From the NCBI RefSeq assembly GCF_030272615.1, contig NC_081407.1, positions 262,618,574 to 262,682,573 on the forward strand: 64,000 nucleotides of DNA, in the 5' to 3' direction. This DNA is from Cryptomeria japonica (lineage: Eukaryota > Streptophyta > Pinopsida > Cupressales > Cupressaceae). Shown here one piece after another: positions 11,815-24,321 of this stretch (position 1 is the first letter of the stretch; every line of letters starts with the position of its first letter). The translations under genes and the position numbers were made by a program. Below the pieces are notes generated by a model. The model was not told the DNA's origin, did not search any database, and saw nothing but the letters and a program-made list of their open reading frames with translations.

Positions 11815-14800
11815 TGTAGATCAAGAAATTGAAAATCATCAAAACAATAGCAATTAGGACAACCACAAAACCTAAAGCTGCTATGAAAGTAATCCTAATC
11901 CAATCAATGAAGACATAAAGACAAGATATTCAAATCAAATGAAATCGAAGCAAACCGACACATATATCTCATTCATGTGGCTCCATTGTTCTTCTTTCAC
12001 CTTCAAATTTGATGTGGATCTCACCTACAAGTGCAAAATGCAAGTGGAAAGCAAGTTGTTGATGAAATTCGCAGTATAAGGTTACTCGAAAATGTGATTG
12101 ATTCTCCCCTTTTCATTAAAGAAAATCATCCAATTTATAGACAAATTGGAGAGAGGACAAGATTAGCATGAAGAGATTTGAAAGGAAATTCAAATCAAGA
12201 ATGGCAAAATTATGACAAATGTATGACAATTTCTATGCAAGGTATATGACAAATTATGACAAGATTGAAATGCCATTCCCATGACAAAAGGGAAGAGAGA
12301 AAATAGTCTCCATGATTGTAACAAATGGAAGCATAAACATAAGAGAAAATGAGGGAATGAAATTAGGGGAAATATTAGAAAAATTAAAGAAAATAGGAGA
12401 AATAGAAATTAGGTGAATTAATTAATAGGTTTTCATCCATTAATGAATTCATGAAAGAGACCTAGGACTAAATAAACAGATTTATTTAAACCACAAAGAA
12501 GAAGAAAAGGATTAAATGAACAAATAATAAAACCCTAGAAATAAGAGGACAAGGAATTAGGTCAAGACAATAAGAAATTAATGTAGGTTCGATCATGATT
12601 CTGATTGACAAAGGACCAATGTTGATAAATGATTGAGATTGGTTGACAAAAATCAATGACAAATTCACCAAGATTGACAAGGAGATCAAATTGATAGGCA
12701 CCAATTGACGAGGAACAATGACTAATCGATTCAAATTGACATGATTGAAAATGACAAGGATCGATGATAAATCGATCGCAAAATGACAAGATTGACAAGG
12801 ACAAGGATCGATGACGAATCGATCGCAAAATGACAAGGCTGACAAGGACAAGGATCGATGATGAATTGATCACAAAATGACAAGATTGACAAGTTGATAA
12901 TCACAAATGATTAGTAACAAGCTAAAGATGATTGAAACATTTGACAAGAGGACAAAAACCCTAATTCTATCATCGATTAGGATTGATGATGTCCAAAATG
13001 ATGATAAATGAGCACGCACCATGATGCGACAAGATAAGATCGACCAAAATCATGACTGAAGATTGCTATCGACAAGACCTAATTCGAAAGTGAGAAAAAT
13101 GAGGAATGTAAAAGAAGGACTCGATGCTCGCAAATGATAAAGACCAAGTGCGCAGCATAGAAGAAATGTTAATGCGATGCAAGAACCCTAAAATAAGGCA
13201 ATGCGCAAATGTTAAAGTATGACTCCACAAGCGTTGACCATTTTTAGACGTCTACAGTTATGCTTGTGTTATTCATCGAAAAGGAAAGAAATAAGGGTCT
13301 GCCCACATCAGTGTAGGTAACCATCCATGGGAATACTCAAATGTGGTAGAATGTAGCACTAAAGTAGAACACACCTTGGTATAACTAAAATTAGTTCATT
13401 AAGTGCATAGTTCTTGTCTAGGGACAACTAAACGCATACCTCTATCAATATACTAGAATACCCCTAGAAAGAAAAAAAAAACCATCTTGCTTCAAAACTA
13501 ATTCATTTAAAGTAATGCATGCTCTATTATAAGTTGTTATCATTAATGCATGTTCTAGCATTAAATATTTCTCTAAAAGGAAAGGGTTTGTTGCTAGAAT
13601 TTGTATTTGCAGTAACTAAATGTACCTCAAAGGAGGACGTGTTGAGTTCAGGAAAAGATAGAAGAAAAAAGTAAGAACAAAAGTAAATAAATAATAAGAA
13701 ATAAGAAATAATAGTAATTAATAGCATATCCATTATATGATAAATAGAAAAAATGTTAAGGCATAACATATCCACTATATGGTAATAAGAAATAATGTAT
13801 CCTATCAATATATTAACATTGTTTACATCTATAAACAAGACTAATAAAATGAATTCAAATACAACAATGTACCACCTCAGTAAATAAAAAAGAAATAAGG
13901 AATTATTATATTACATGGCTAAACCCTCTCTATAATGACGAAACCTAGTATGGCAACTAAAAATACCATTAAAGTTAGCAAGACTATTTATATCTCTTGC
14001 CCACACTCTTACTGTTGGATGTAAGTTATGTGATTGCAAACAACATACCCACATACCTTTTGATCTATCATAGGGTGGGGAGAGCTCTATATTTGCACCC
14101 AAACTACCAGAAGCCCTTCTTTTACTAACTCCTTGATTGAGCAAGCCTTCATGCACAATTCCCTTGTGCACCCACTCCAGCCTACCTTGCACTCATCTTC
14201 CTCCTTTTAGATTATTCCTATCTTAGTGCCATTTGGTAATGGTTGGGCTGCATCAATCATATTGAGCGTAGTGAGCTCAAAGTTAGCGCAACCCCCGAGT
14301 ATGCTCAATATCATTCAAAAACCATCCTGTTAACCTGCAACATAGGGAATGAGAATAGGGTATGGAAAATTTGTTGAACACATGGTAGGATTGAGAGAGG
14401 GAATTTGTCTAGAACTTTAAAACAAATTAATTATAAACAACATCAACTAATATAGCAGTAAAAACTCAATTTTCAAAACATGAACATCAACCATCAACAC
14501 ATGAACACCAAGTTTACGTAAAAAACTCAAACATGGAAAAATCATGGTGAGAATCTAACTTGTAATAGAATCTGAATGATTGCAAATTTTTAGGCTTAGT
14601 TCCAAGGATAAAAAACACTAGATCGAATTGCAAGGTTAAGGTGCACTGCCTTAGGAAAAGATACAAGGACTTGCACAACTGAGGCTCACTAGTTCAGGGC
14701 AAGATACAATATGTTGCCAAAGAGCTTACTATCAATCAAGAAAAAAGGAAATAGTAGAATTGAAATTGAGAATGATCTCCTAAACATGAAATTTTTCTTA

Positions 14801-15737
14801 AATAACTGGATCAGGTGACCAACATCATGGAAAACATCTCTGATAAATACCACTGTCACAACACTATCTCACTAAATATATCACCTTCAAAGCTCTAACT
14901 TTTGGACATCTACAATCTCAAATTTTCTTGCATATAATTCACATACACTTCTTGTCAATTCACACAATCCACACACAAATCATACCACCACATTCCTTAA
15001 ATATAAGATAGATCATCAAAAAATTTAACTAAAGGTCGGCCACAATCGAAATAGGGAATATTGCACAAATAAGCCACCCAGAACTAAAATACTCAAAGAA
15101 GTCCACTCTAGGAGAAAGAGGGAACCAAAACACATCACAATACATCCTTCTAAGATGAATCCAATGATCCACACACACTATCACTTCCACCAAAGATGCT
15201 ACCAAAGATAATGCGTAGATATAGAAATCAATCAACCAATGAACATCCTTCAATACCGAATACCTCACACAGATCTCCACACACCATGGTGAGACCCATA
15301 ACAAATTATTAATAAATCCTCCAATGCATATCCAGACTGAAAGAATATGATCCAAACAAGGTACCTAACTCAATCAGACAAACCAAAATATAATACAACT
15401 GAATATCTTGAACTTAAATCAACAAAGCTCTCTTGTAGAACAAAGAAACCACTAGAGAAACAAACTGAGATTACTACATGAGCCATAAAATCACATCCAC
15501 TAAACTGCAACACAATTTGCAACGTATCCAAAGGCCACATAAGAATTTCTAGAATAGTTTGATAGACACACTTATTGCCAAAGAATAGAAATAAGAATCT
15601 AAATCGAAATGCCACAACGAACACTAAAAATACCGAACACAACCGCAACAATCAAGAATGTATCTAAACCAAATTTGATCTGGAATACTAGGATTGACAT
15701 CAATGAAAAAACCATGCAAGCTCATGTACTTCAAACA
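11815..15737 (-). repeat. Left (3') LTR of the LARD-like element
   Basis: Starts TGTAGATC on the plus strand, i.e. ends GATCTACA on the element strand. Nearly identical to 19939-23847, including short open frames such as 13911-14192 and 15029-15355. Their parallel presence in the two LTRs reflects duplication, not coding. The inner edge is placed just past the purine tract and is uncertain by a few tens of bases. Confidence 0.7.
12754..12894. repeat. 47-bp tandem repeat, three units, in the LTR
   Basis: Units begin at 12754, 12801 and 12848, each starting ACAAGGATCGATGA and rich in GACAAG and ATCGATCG words. The equivalent array in the other LTR is at 20870-21010. Confidence 0.85.
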
Positions 15738-15760
15738 AAGTTTTAAGATTTTTTCCTTTT

Positions 15761-17913
15761 CTACATCAGCCATAGATAATCTACAAATTTGAATGGTTGA
15801 AAATTGTTATTAAAAAAAAAACTCAAGATCTTGTTGCCTGTGTGATATCTGATGTTCCATAGGACCCTTGATAGCCATTGATTTCTATTATAAGAATCAT
15901 GAGGGGGACTAGGATTGTGTAGTTGACATGGTTCAATGATAGGCTCTTCAAGAGATGGAATGGGAGAAATAATGGGATCATCAAAAGAAATGCGATCTTG
16001 GAGTGTATATGGAGCATTAAGACAAGGAGATGGAGGAACAAAAGGATATTGTGGAGGATTTAAAGGAATAATTTGATCTTGACAAGGAGGAAGATCATTG
16101 GAATCCTCTTTAAAGGTGCTTTGCTCTTGAATTTTAATGGGATCATCGGAAAGGATGGAAGGGATATCTTGATCTTTCTTAGGAAGTGGAATGTTAATGG
16201 GATTTGAAAGGACATTTTTTTCATGAAATGGAAGGTGATCATTTGGGATTGGATGGACTAGGATATCTTGATCTTTCTTGGGGAATGGAGTGTCAATAGG
16301 ACTTTGGATAGGATGGACAAGAATAGGGGAATCATCGTGAGTGTCTAGAAACATGGGGTCCTGGTCAGCAATTGGATGGGATGATAAGGTTTCGAGATCT
16401 TGATCTTGATCTTTTTTAAGACACGTTTCTTCATGCTCTAAATTATCCTCTTGACATGGGGTTGGACTTTGGATATGCATGGGGGATTTTGACAAGGGAT
16501 CAATGTTTTGGCATGAAGGAAATGCACTTTGAATATTTGTGATGGATTTTGGCAAGGAATCAATGCTTGAACATGAGGAAGAGGGACTTTGAATGGGGTC
16601 CTCTAAAACAGGTAATGGCAATAAAGTGCATGGTGGCATTGGGTCTTCTATTTCTGAAACATGACAAGGATGTGCATCATGAATTGGATTATCTTGGCAA
16701 TCAATTATGGATAGCCCTTGGATAATTTCATCCTTGGGTGTGTTGTTTGATGAGGACAATATGAAAGGTTCTTGTGAAACTTCCAAAGGTGTAGGGATAG
16801 ATGTCATTGGAGAGTCAATTTGTTTGTTGGGGGATGAGGCATTGCTACACACAAGTGTACTATCTTGATCTTCCTCAAAGAACTCACTTGGTAATTTCCT
16901 TAAGATCCTTGTAATAAGGCCACCTTTCTTTCGAGGTTTTAACATAGTTGTATCTGGAATTTGAACTTGTTTGGAAAGGAGTTGGTTCTGGTTTGATGTC
17001 ATGTTTTGATTTTGAACTAGATGTTGATCAAATTGGTTTGACATGTTCAAAATTTGGCTTGGTGCATGTTGCAAGTTTTGTTTTTGAATTTGTGATTGTA
17101 GTTGTTGATACTGAGTTGTTGTTGATAATTAACAGTTGGTTGGACATATTGTTGAAATTGGACCATTGGTTGTGTTGGTTGTATATGTTGGACCATTGGT
17201 TGTGTCTATTGGAAATGTTGGAACTGTTGAACAATTGGTTGTGATGGTTGAAAATGTGATTGATAGTAAACACCTTCTTGTTCTTGTCGTGGAGGCACAT
17301 AATGTTGTTGTCTCTTTTCTTGAAATTGTTTCATCATCTCTATTTGTGAGAGGAGAGCTGGTATGTTTGATTGTTTAATAAGAGATCTTACATCAATTGG
17401 CTCAAAGTTTGGGTTTGGACCTTGAAATTTTTTAAATGTGTTGGACATTTGGGATCTAATCTTCTCAATGTTTTTCACCTTTTGTTCAATGATCTTTGTT
17501 TCTCGAGCTAGTTTCTCCTCTAGTTTTTGTATTTGGAGACTTGTTTCATCATAAACAGTTTGACCAATATTGCCTTGTTGTTGGGTTGGATATAGTTGTG
17601 AAAGAGTTTTTTCCTCATGTAATATTTGAGTTTGAATTTCATTTTGTCGGTTCAGTTGATTCCAGTGAAAAGGTGCATTTTCCCTTGGCATTCGTGGAAC
17701 ACCCCCATATCCAGGTTTCATGGGTACAAACACTGGCTCATATAATGGAGGTGGTCCAAGTTGAACCATTCCATATTGTGGTAATGATGTGTTTGATGAG
17801 CCTTCAATTTGTAATGTTTGACTAGGTTGAAACTGTGAGTTTGATACATTGTCAATGGGTTGATATGTTGGTTGGCCCATCTTCTTAGATTTTGACCTTG
17901 TTTCAATAGGCAT
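15761..17913 (-). pseudogene. Q/P-rich ORF of the LARD-like element, unknown function
   Basis: One protein of about 715 codons, reconstructable from the ATG at 17913 to the TAG at 15761-15763. It begins MPIETRSKSKK, like many retroelement gag proteins. A Pro/Gln-rich stretch follows, then a predicted coiled coil (LQIQKLEEKLARETKIIEQK and after), a low-complexity QPMVQ-type Q-rich tract near 17100-17220, and a long Pro/Ser/Asp-rich C-terminal half with repeats of the DPIxxP type. It is broken by an in-frame TAG (about 17206-17208) and one frameshift near 17115. No zinc knuckle, protease or RT motif is visible. It is the only long ORF of the element and ends right at the purine tract. A gag-like role is a guess; the family is not recognised. 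Confidence 0.5.
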
Positions 17914-19712
17914 GTCACTATGCAAATGCAATATTTTTGGGATTTTTTTTATTTTAAAAGGATGATGTATGATATGCAACTAAATGCAACCTAAATAGAT
18001 GAAAATGCAATCTATGGCAAGAATGCAACCTATGTTTTTGTTGTTTTTCAAGATTTGGACAAACTTTTTAGAATGCAAACCTAAAGACTCAACCTTGGGA
18101 AGTTGAAATGAAGCCAAGACCTTAAAGGACAAAGGACCAAATGACAATAGGACAAATTGACAATGTCTCACCTATATGCTTGGATACTAAGCTAGGTTTG
18201 ACAAAAATGATATTAATGAAAGGACAAATTTTAGACAAGGTCAAGACTCCCTAACAACAACTTAGGGTATCATCCAAAGTTTTGATTTTTCAAGTTTGAC
18301 AAACCAAATTTTTGAGACTAAATGCAAGAAGGAAATGATTATGACAATGACTTAGGATATGACATGAAAATGATCTAAGGATATGATATGACAAGATGAA
18401 GCCAAGACAAGATGACAATACAATGATAAGGATATGCGAAGACCAATGACTTGGAATATGCAAAATGCAACCTATGCAAGACCTAATTTTAGCATGACAA
18501 GGATAATGCACGTATGTCACCTAAATGGAAATCTATCTTGGGTATGACAATGAAATGCAAACTTAGGGAAATGATTTTGAACCTAAGTGCAAAATGAGGA
18601 TGCTTGCAATGAAAAGGACTAAAATGAAGGGAGATGACAATATGCCCTAGGACCTAAGTTGGACTATGCAAAACCTAGCCTAAAGTGACATGAATTTTGA
18701 AACAAAGATATTTAATGTTTTGACAAGCCATGTTCAAATGTTGGATGAATACTTGGACAAATTTGGACTTTTGTTTGGATTTTACTTTGAATTGAAGGTT
18801 GTTGATTTTGAAAACCCAAGTTGATTATGAGCGCTTTTGAAAGTTTGTATTTGATTTAACTTTTGACAATAATGAAAGACAAAATGTTTGTTTGACTTTG
18901 ACTCAAGACAATCAAGCACATTCACAACAAATCCTATGGCTGGCAAGGGCAATATCTATTGAATCCTCTAACCATAAAATACAACACTCAGTTGGATAGC
19001 TAGATGCTTGGTAGCACTGGCTCCTCCTTACAGTGCACTCACTTCTCGGGTATACCAAGCTTCGAGTTCAAGGGGCACCACTTCCCAAGAACTTGCTATC
19101 TCTAACTGAGGAGTACATGAGAGGTGTCTTCAGCATGCGCGCATCAAAACGCTTGAGCCAACAGATAGAAGGATTTTGGCATCTAAAAACAAGAGATTCT
19201 AGTAAGGGCATCCATTCGGGTGTGTATTGATCTGGCGAATAAATCATCGCAATACCATTCCAGCACCTATTGTCTACAACTTTCATTGCATCCACAGTTA
19301 TTTAGAGTGGTTTGGAAGAGTTTGGCTTTAGCCCATCACCACTTTGGGTCATTCCCTCTCACCAATGCTTGTGTGAAGTGCCAGGCAAATCGAGAGGCAG
19401 GCCCAGTTCTAAGGGTTAAAACATGCAATCAAATTAAAAATAGACAAAGCATGCATGGTGTTCATTAACCTTTAAGAAATGAAAAGTGCAACTACTTTAA
19501 AAATCGCAAGCAAGATGTTTTAATGAGAGTCTTTGACCGCATCCTGCATAAGATTCGTTAGTAGTTGCATTTTTAGTCTTCGTCACACATAATGCCAAGA
19601 TGCTGCACAGAGAATTAGTACCAAAGAAAAACCAGAATGCAAGAAACATAATGAAAACAAACAAATTTGCAAGTAAAAACAACTGATTTCACCTCTATTT
19701 CTGGCCTTGCAC
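17914..19712 (-). other. Leader region of the LARD-like element
   Basis: Between the gag-like start and the 5' LTR. It contains many GACAA/ATGACA words (18170-18560) but no supported ORF. Fits an untranslated leader of the element. Confidence 0.5.
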
Positions 19713-19838
19713 AGGTGCATAATGCTTCAACATAGGCATAGAATGCCTCAACACAGGTGCAGAAAACTCAAACATAGGTGCAGAAAACTCAAACACAGGT
19801 GCAAAAACCTTCAACACAGGCGTAGAAGTGTCCAGAGA
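19713..19838. repeat. 21-bp tandem repeat, six units, next to the 5' LTR
   Basis: Six units of exactly 21 bp, each starting AGGTGCA, AGGCATA or AGGCGTA. The length is a multiple of three, so both strands read as heptad peptides (HRCRKLK on plus; VFEFSAP-like on minus). It lies in the element leader about 100 bp from the LTR end. Confidence 0.9.
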
Positions 19839-19938
19839 GCTCTGAGTCGCCCCTGTTTCTTGAGTTTTTTACCTGCAAATAGCTCAAAAGCACTCAAAAC
19901 ATGGTTAAGGGGTTAGTTCACGTCGGGTTCACCAGAAA

Positions 19939-22900
19939 TGCAGATTAGGAAATTCAAAATCATCAAAACAATAGCAATTAGGACAACCACAAAACCTAAA
20001 GCTGCTATGAAAGCAATCCTAATCCAATCAATGAAGACATAAAGACAAGATATTCAAATCAAATGAAATCGAAGCAAACCGATGCAAATATCTCCTGCAT
20101 GTGGCTCCATTGTTCTTCTTTCACCTTCAAATTTGATGTGGATCTCATCTACAAGTGCAAAATGCAAGTGGAAAGCAAGTTGATGAAATTCACAGTATAA
20201 GGTTACTTGAAAATGTGATTGATTCTCCCCTTTTCATTGAAGAAAATCATCCAATTTATAGACAAATTGGAGAGAGGACAAGATTAGCATGAAGAGATTT
20301 GAAAGGAAATTCAAATCAAGAATGGCAAAATTATGACAAATGTATGACAATTTCTATGCAAGGTGTATGACAAATTATGACAAGATTGAAATGCCATTCC
20401 CATGACAAAAGGGAGAAAATAGCCTCCATGATTGCAACAAATGGAAGCATAAACATAGGACAAAATGAGGGAATGAAATTAGGGGAAATATTAGAAAAAT
20501 TAAAGAAAATAGGAGAAATAGAAATTAGGTAAATTAATTAATAGGTTTTCATCCATTAATTAATTCATGAAAGAGACCTAGGACTAAATAAATAGATTTA
20601 TTTAACCCACAAAGAAGAAGAAAATGATTAAATGAACAAATCATAAAACCCTAGAAATAAGAGGACAAGGAATTAGGTCAAGACAATAAGAAATTAATGT
20701 AGGTTCGATCATGATTCTGATTGACAAAGGACCAATGTTGATAAATGATTGAGATTGGTTGACAAAAATCAATGACAAATTCACCAAGATTGACAAGGAG
20801 ATCAAATTGATAGGCGCCAATTGATGAGGAACAATGACTAATCGATCCAAATTGACATGATTGAAAAGGACAAGGATTGATGATGAATCGATCGCAAAAT
20901 GACAAGATGGACAAGGACAAGGATCGATGACAAATCAATCGCAAAATGACAAGGCTGACAAGGACAAGGATCGATGACGAATTGATCGCAAAATGACAAG
21001 ATTGACAAGTTGATAATCGCAAATGATTACTAACAAGCTAAAGATGATTGAAAGACTGACAAGAGGATGAAAACCCTAATTCTATCATCGATTAGGATTG
21101 ACGATGTCCAAAATGATGATAAATGAGCATGCACCGTGATGCGACAAGATAAGATCAACCAAAATCATGACTGAAGATTGCTATCGACAAGACCTAATTC
21201 GAAAGCGAGAAAAATGAGGAATGCAGAAGAAGGACTCGATGCTCGAGCAAATGATAAAGACCAAGTGCACAACATAGAAGAAATGTTAATGTGATGCAAG
21301 AACCCTAAAATAAGGCAATGCACAAATGTTAAAGTATGACTCCACAAGCATTGACCATTTTTAGACATCTACAGTTATGCTTGTGTTATTCATAGAAAAG
21401 GAAAGAAATAAGGGTCTGCCCACATTAGTGTAGGTAACCATCCATGGGAATACTCAAATGTGGTAGAATGTAGCACTAAAGTAGAACACACCTTGATATA
21501 ACTAAAATTATTTCATTAAGTGCATAGTTCTTGTCTAGGGACAAGTAAACACATACCTCTATCAATATACTAGAATACCACTTGAAAGAAAAAAAAAATC
21601 ATCTTGCTTCAAAACTAATTCGTTTAAAGTAATGCATGCTCTATTATAAGTTGTTATCATTAATGCATGTTCTAGCATTAAATATTTCTCTAAAAGGAAA
21701 GGGTTTGTTGCTAGAATTTGTATTTGTAGTAACTAAATGTACCTCAAAGGAGGACGTGTTGAGTTCAGGAAAAGATAGAAAAAAAAAGTAAGAACAAAAG
21801 TAAATAAATAATAAGAAATAAGAAATAATAGTAATGAATAGCATATCCATTATATGATAAATAGAAAAAATGTTAAGGCATAACATATCCACTATATGGT
21901 AATAAGAAATAATGTATCCTATCAATATATTAACATTGTTACATCTATAAACAAGACTGATAAAATGAATTGAAATACAACAATGTACCACCTCAGTAAA
22001 TAAAAAAGAAATAAGGAATTATTATATTACATGGCTAAACCCTCTCTACAATGATGAAACCTAGTATGGCAACTAAAAATACCATTAAAGTTAGCAAGAC
22101 TATTTATATCTCTTGCCCACACTCTTACTATTGGATGCAAGTTATGTGATTGCAAACAACATACCCACATACCTTTTGATCTATCACGGGGTGGGGAGAG
22201 GTCTATATTTGCACCCAAACTACCATAAGCCCTTCTTTTACTAACTCCTTGATTGAGCATGCCTCCGTGCACGATTCCCTTGTGCACCCACTCCAGCCTA
22301 CCTTGCACTCATCTTCCTCCTTTTAGATTATTCCCATCTTAGTGCCATTTGGTAATGGTTGGGCTGCATCAATCATATTGAGCTTAGTGAGCTCAAAGTT
22401 AGCGCAACCCCCGAGTATGCTCAATATCATTCAAAAACCATCCTGTTAACCTGCAACATAGGGAATGAGAATAGGGTATGGAAAATTTGTTGAACACATG
22501 GTAGGATTGAGAGAGGGAATTTGTCTAGAACTTTAAAACAATTTAATTATAAACAACATCAACTAATATAGCAGTAAAAACTCAATTTTCAAAACATGAA
22601 CATCAACCATCAACACATGAACACCAAGTTTACGTGAAAAACTCAAACATGGAAAAATCTGGTGAGAATCAAACTTGTAATAGAATATGAATGATTGCCA
22701 TTTTTTAGGCTTAGTGCCAAGGAGAAAAAGCACCAGATAGAATTGTAAGGTTAAGGTGCACTGCCTTAGGAAAAGATACAAGGACTTGCACAACTAAGGC
22801 TCACTAGTTTAGGGCAAGATACAATATGTTGCCAAAGAGCTTACTATCAATCAAGAACAAAGGAAATAGTAGAATTGAAATTGAGAATGATCTCCTAAAC

Positions 22901-23847
22901 ATGAAATTTTTCTTAAATAACTGGATCAAGTGACCAACATCATGGAAAACATCTCTGATAAACACCACTGTCACAACACTATCTCACTAAATATATCACC
23001 TTCAAAGCTCTAACTTTTGGACATCTACAATCTCAAATTTTCTTGCATATAATTCGCATACACTTCTTGTCAATTCACACAATCCACACACAAAGAATAC
23101 CACCACATTCCTTAAATATAAGATAGATCATCGAAAAACTAAAGGTCGGCCACAATCAAAATAGGGAATATTGCACAAATAAGCCACCCAGAACTAAAAT
23201 ACTCAAAGAAGTCCACTCTAGGAGAAAGAGGGAACCAAAACACATCACAATACATCCTTCTAAGATGAATCCAATGATCCACACACACTATCACTTCCAC
23301 CAAAGATGCTACCAAACATAATGCATAGATATAGAAATCAATCAACCAATGAACATCCTTCAATACCGAATACCTCACACAGATCTCCACACACCATGGT
23401 GAGACCCATAACAAATTATTAATACATCCTCCAATGCATATCCAGACTTAAAGAATATTATCCAAACAAGGTACCTAACTCAATCAGACAAACCAAAATA
23501 TAATACAACTAAATATCTTGAACTTAAATCAACAAAGCTCTCTTGTAGAACAAAGAAACCACTAGAGAAACAAACTGAGATTACTACATGAGCCATAAAA
23601 TCACATCCACTAAACTGCAACACAATTTGCAACATATCCAAAGGCCACATAAGAATTTCTAGAATAGTTTGATAGACACACTTATTGCCAAAGAATAGAA
23701 ATAAGAATCTAAATCGAAATGCCACAACCAACACTAAAAATATCGAACACAACCGCAACAATCAAGAATGTATCTAAACCAAATTTGATCTGGAATACTA
23801 GGATTGACATCAATGAAAAAACCATACAAGCTCATGTACTTACAACA
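19939..23847 (-). repeat. Right (5') LTR of the LARD-like element
   Basis: Starts TGCAGATT on the plus strand (element-strand end ...AATCTGCA, followed by the PBS-like TTTCTGGTGAACCC). Nearly collinear with 11815-15737, with few differences. Confidence 0.7.
20870..21010. repeat. 47-bp tandem repeat, three units (second LTR)
   Basis: Same array as 12754-12894 with a few substitutions, in the equivalent position of the other LTR. Confidence 0.85.
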
Positions 23848-24003
23848 AAGTTTTAAGATTTTTTCCTTTTCTACATCAGCTGCAGATAATCTACGAATTT
23901 GAATGGTTGAAAATTGTTATTAAAAAAAAAACTCAAGATCTTGTTGCCTGTGTGATATCTGATGTTCCATAGGACCCTTGATAGCCATTGATTTCTATTA
24001 TAA
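23848..24003 (-). mobile_element. Duplicated 3' end of the element's internal region
   Basis: Matches the last part of the Q/P-rich ORF and its purine tract (15738-15892) but lies outside the right LTR. Similarity ends abruptly after TCTATTATAA. This is the stub of a further internal region, as expected after unequal recombination between LTRs or deletion of a tandem copy. Confidence 0.65.
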
Positions 24004-24269
24004 TGGGTAACTTAGTTGTGTGCACAAATGTATGATTTTAGGGCTGGATGATATAAGAGTTACTCATGTGCTTGTTACATGAACCATGACTTAACACACT
24101 GGTAAAATTGATAGTAAGATGTTAGGAGACTTATGAATGGTAAAATTGCCATGGATGATATTACTATAGAATAACAAACATGCCCAAGTTTAATAAGTTT
24201 AGTACATGGTGGCAATATCAACACTGTAAGTAAAAGCACAATTAGATTAAGGATAATGCTATGAATTAT

Positions 24270-24286
24270 AACATAACTAATAACAT
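24270..24286. repeat. Target-site duplication of the LINE, left copy
   Basis: AACATAACTAATAACAT, repeated exactly at 40090-40106. The length of 17 bp is typical of L1-type insertions. Confidence 0.88.
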
Positions 24287-24321
24287 ATTACTCTATGTAT
24301 CAACTACCGAAACATCAGAAG

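Larger units (their letters stand above)
11815..24003 (-). mobile_element. Large LTR element without pol (LARD-like), with extra partial copy
   Basis: Two near-identical direct repeats (about 11815-15892 and 19939-24003) flank an internal region. Read on the minus strand, each LTR is about 3.9 kb (11815-15737 and 19939-23847, inner edges approximate). The right LTR is the 5' LTR and is followed by a PBS-like TGGTGAACCCGACGTG (complement of 19921-19936). A 2-kb leader follows, then one ORF that ends at a purine tract (complement of 15749-15760) beside the left LTR. No protease, integrase or RT is present. To the right of the 5' LTR the end of the ORF and purine tract occur again (23848-24003) before similarity stops, so the locus is LTR-internal-LTR plus a stub of another internal region. 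Long LTRs without pol fit the 'large retrotransposon derivative' class; superfamily is not determined. Confidence 0.75.

Noticed and set aside
13911-14192. 93-codon frame, also present at 22027-22308
   Set aside because: Same position in both long LTRs; the duplicate arises from LTR identity, not from independent conservation. No domain recognised.
11815-24003. Segmental duplication of a host locus
   Set aside because: Opposed TGTAGA/TCTACA-type ends, a PBS-like site inside one copy and a purine tract inside the other fit LTRs better than a host duplication.
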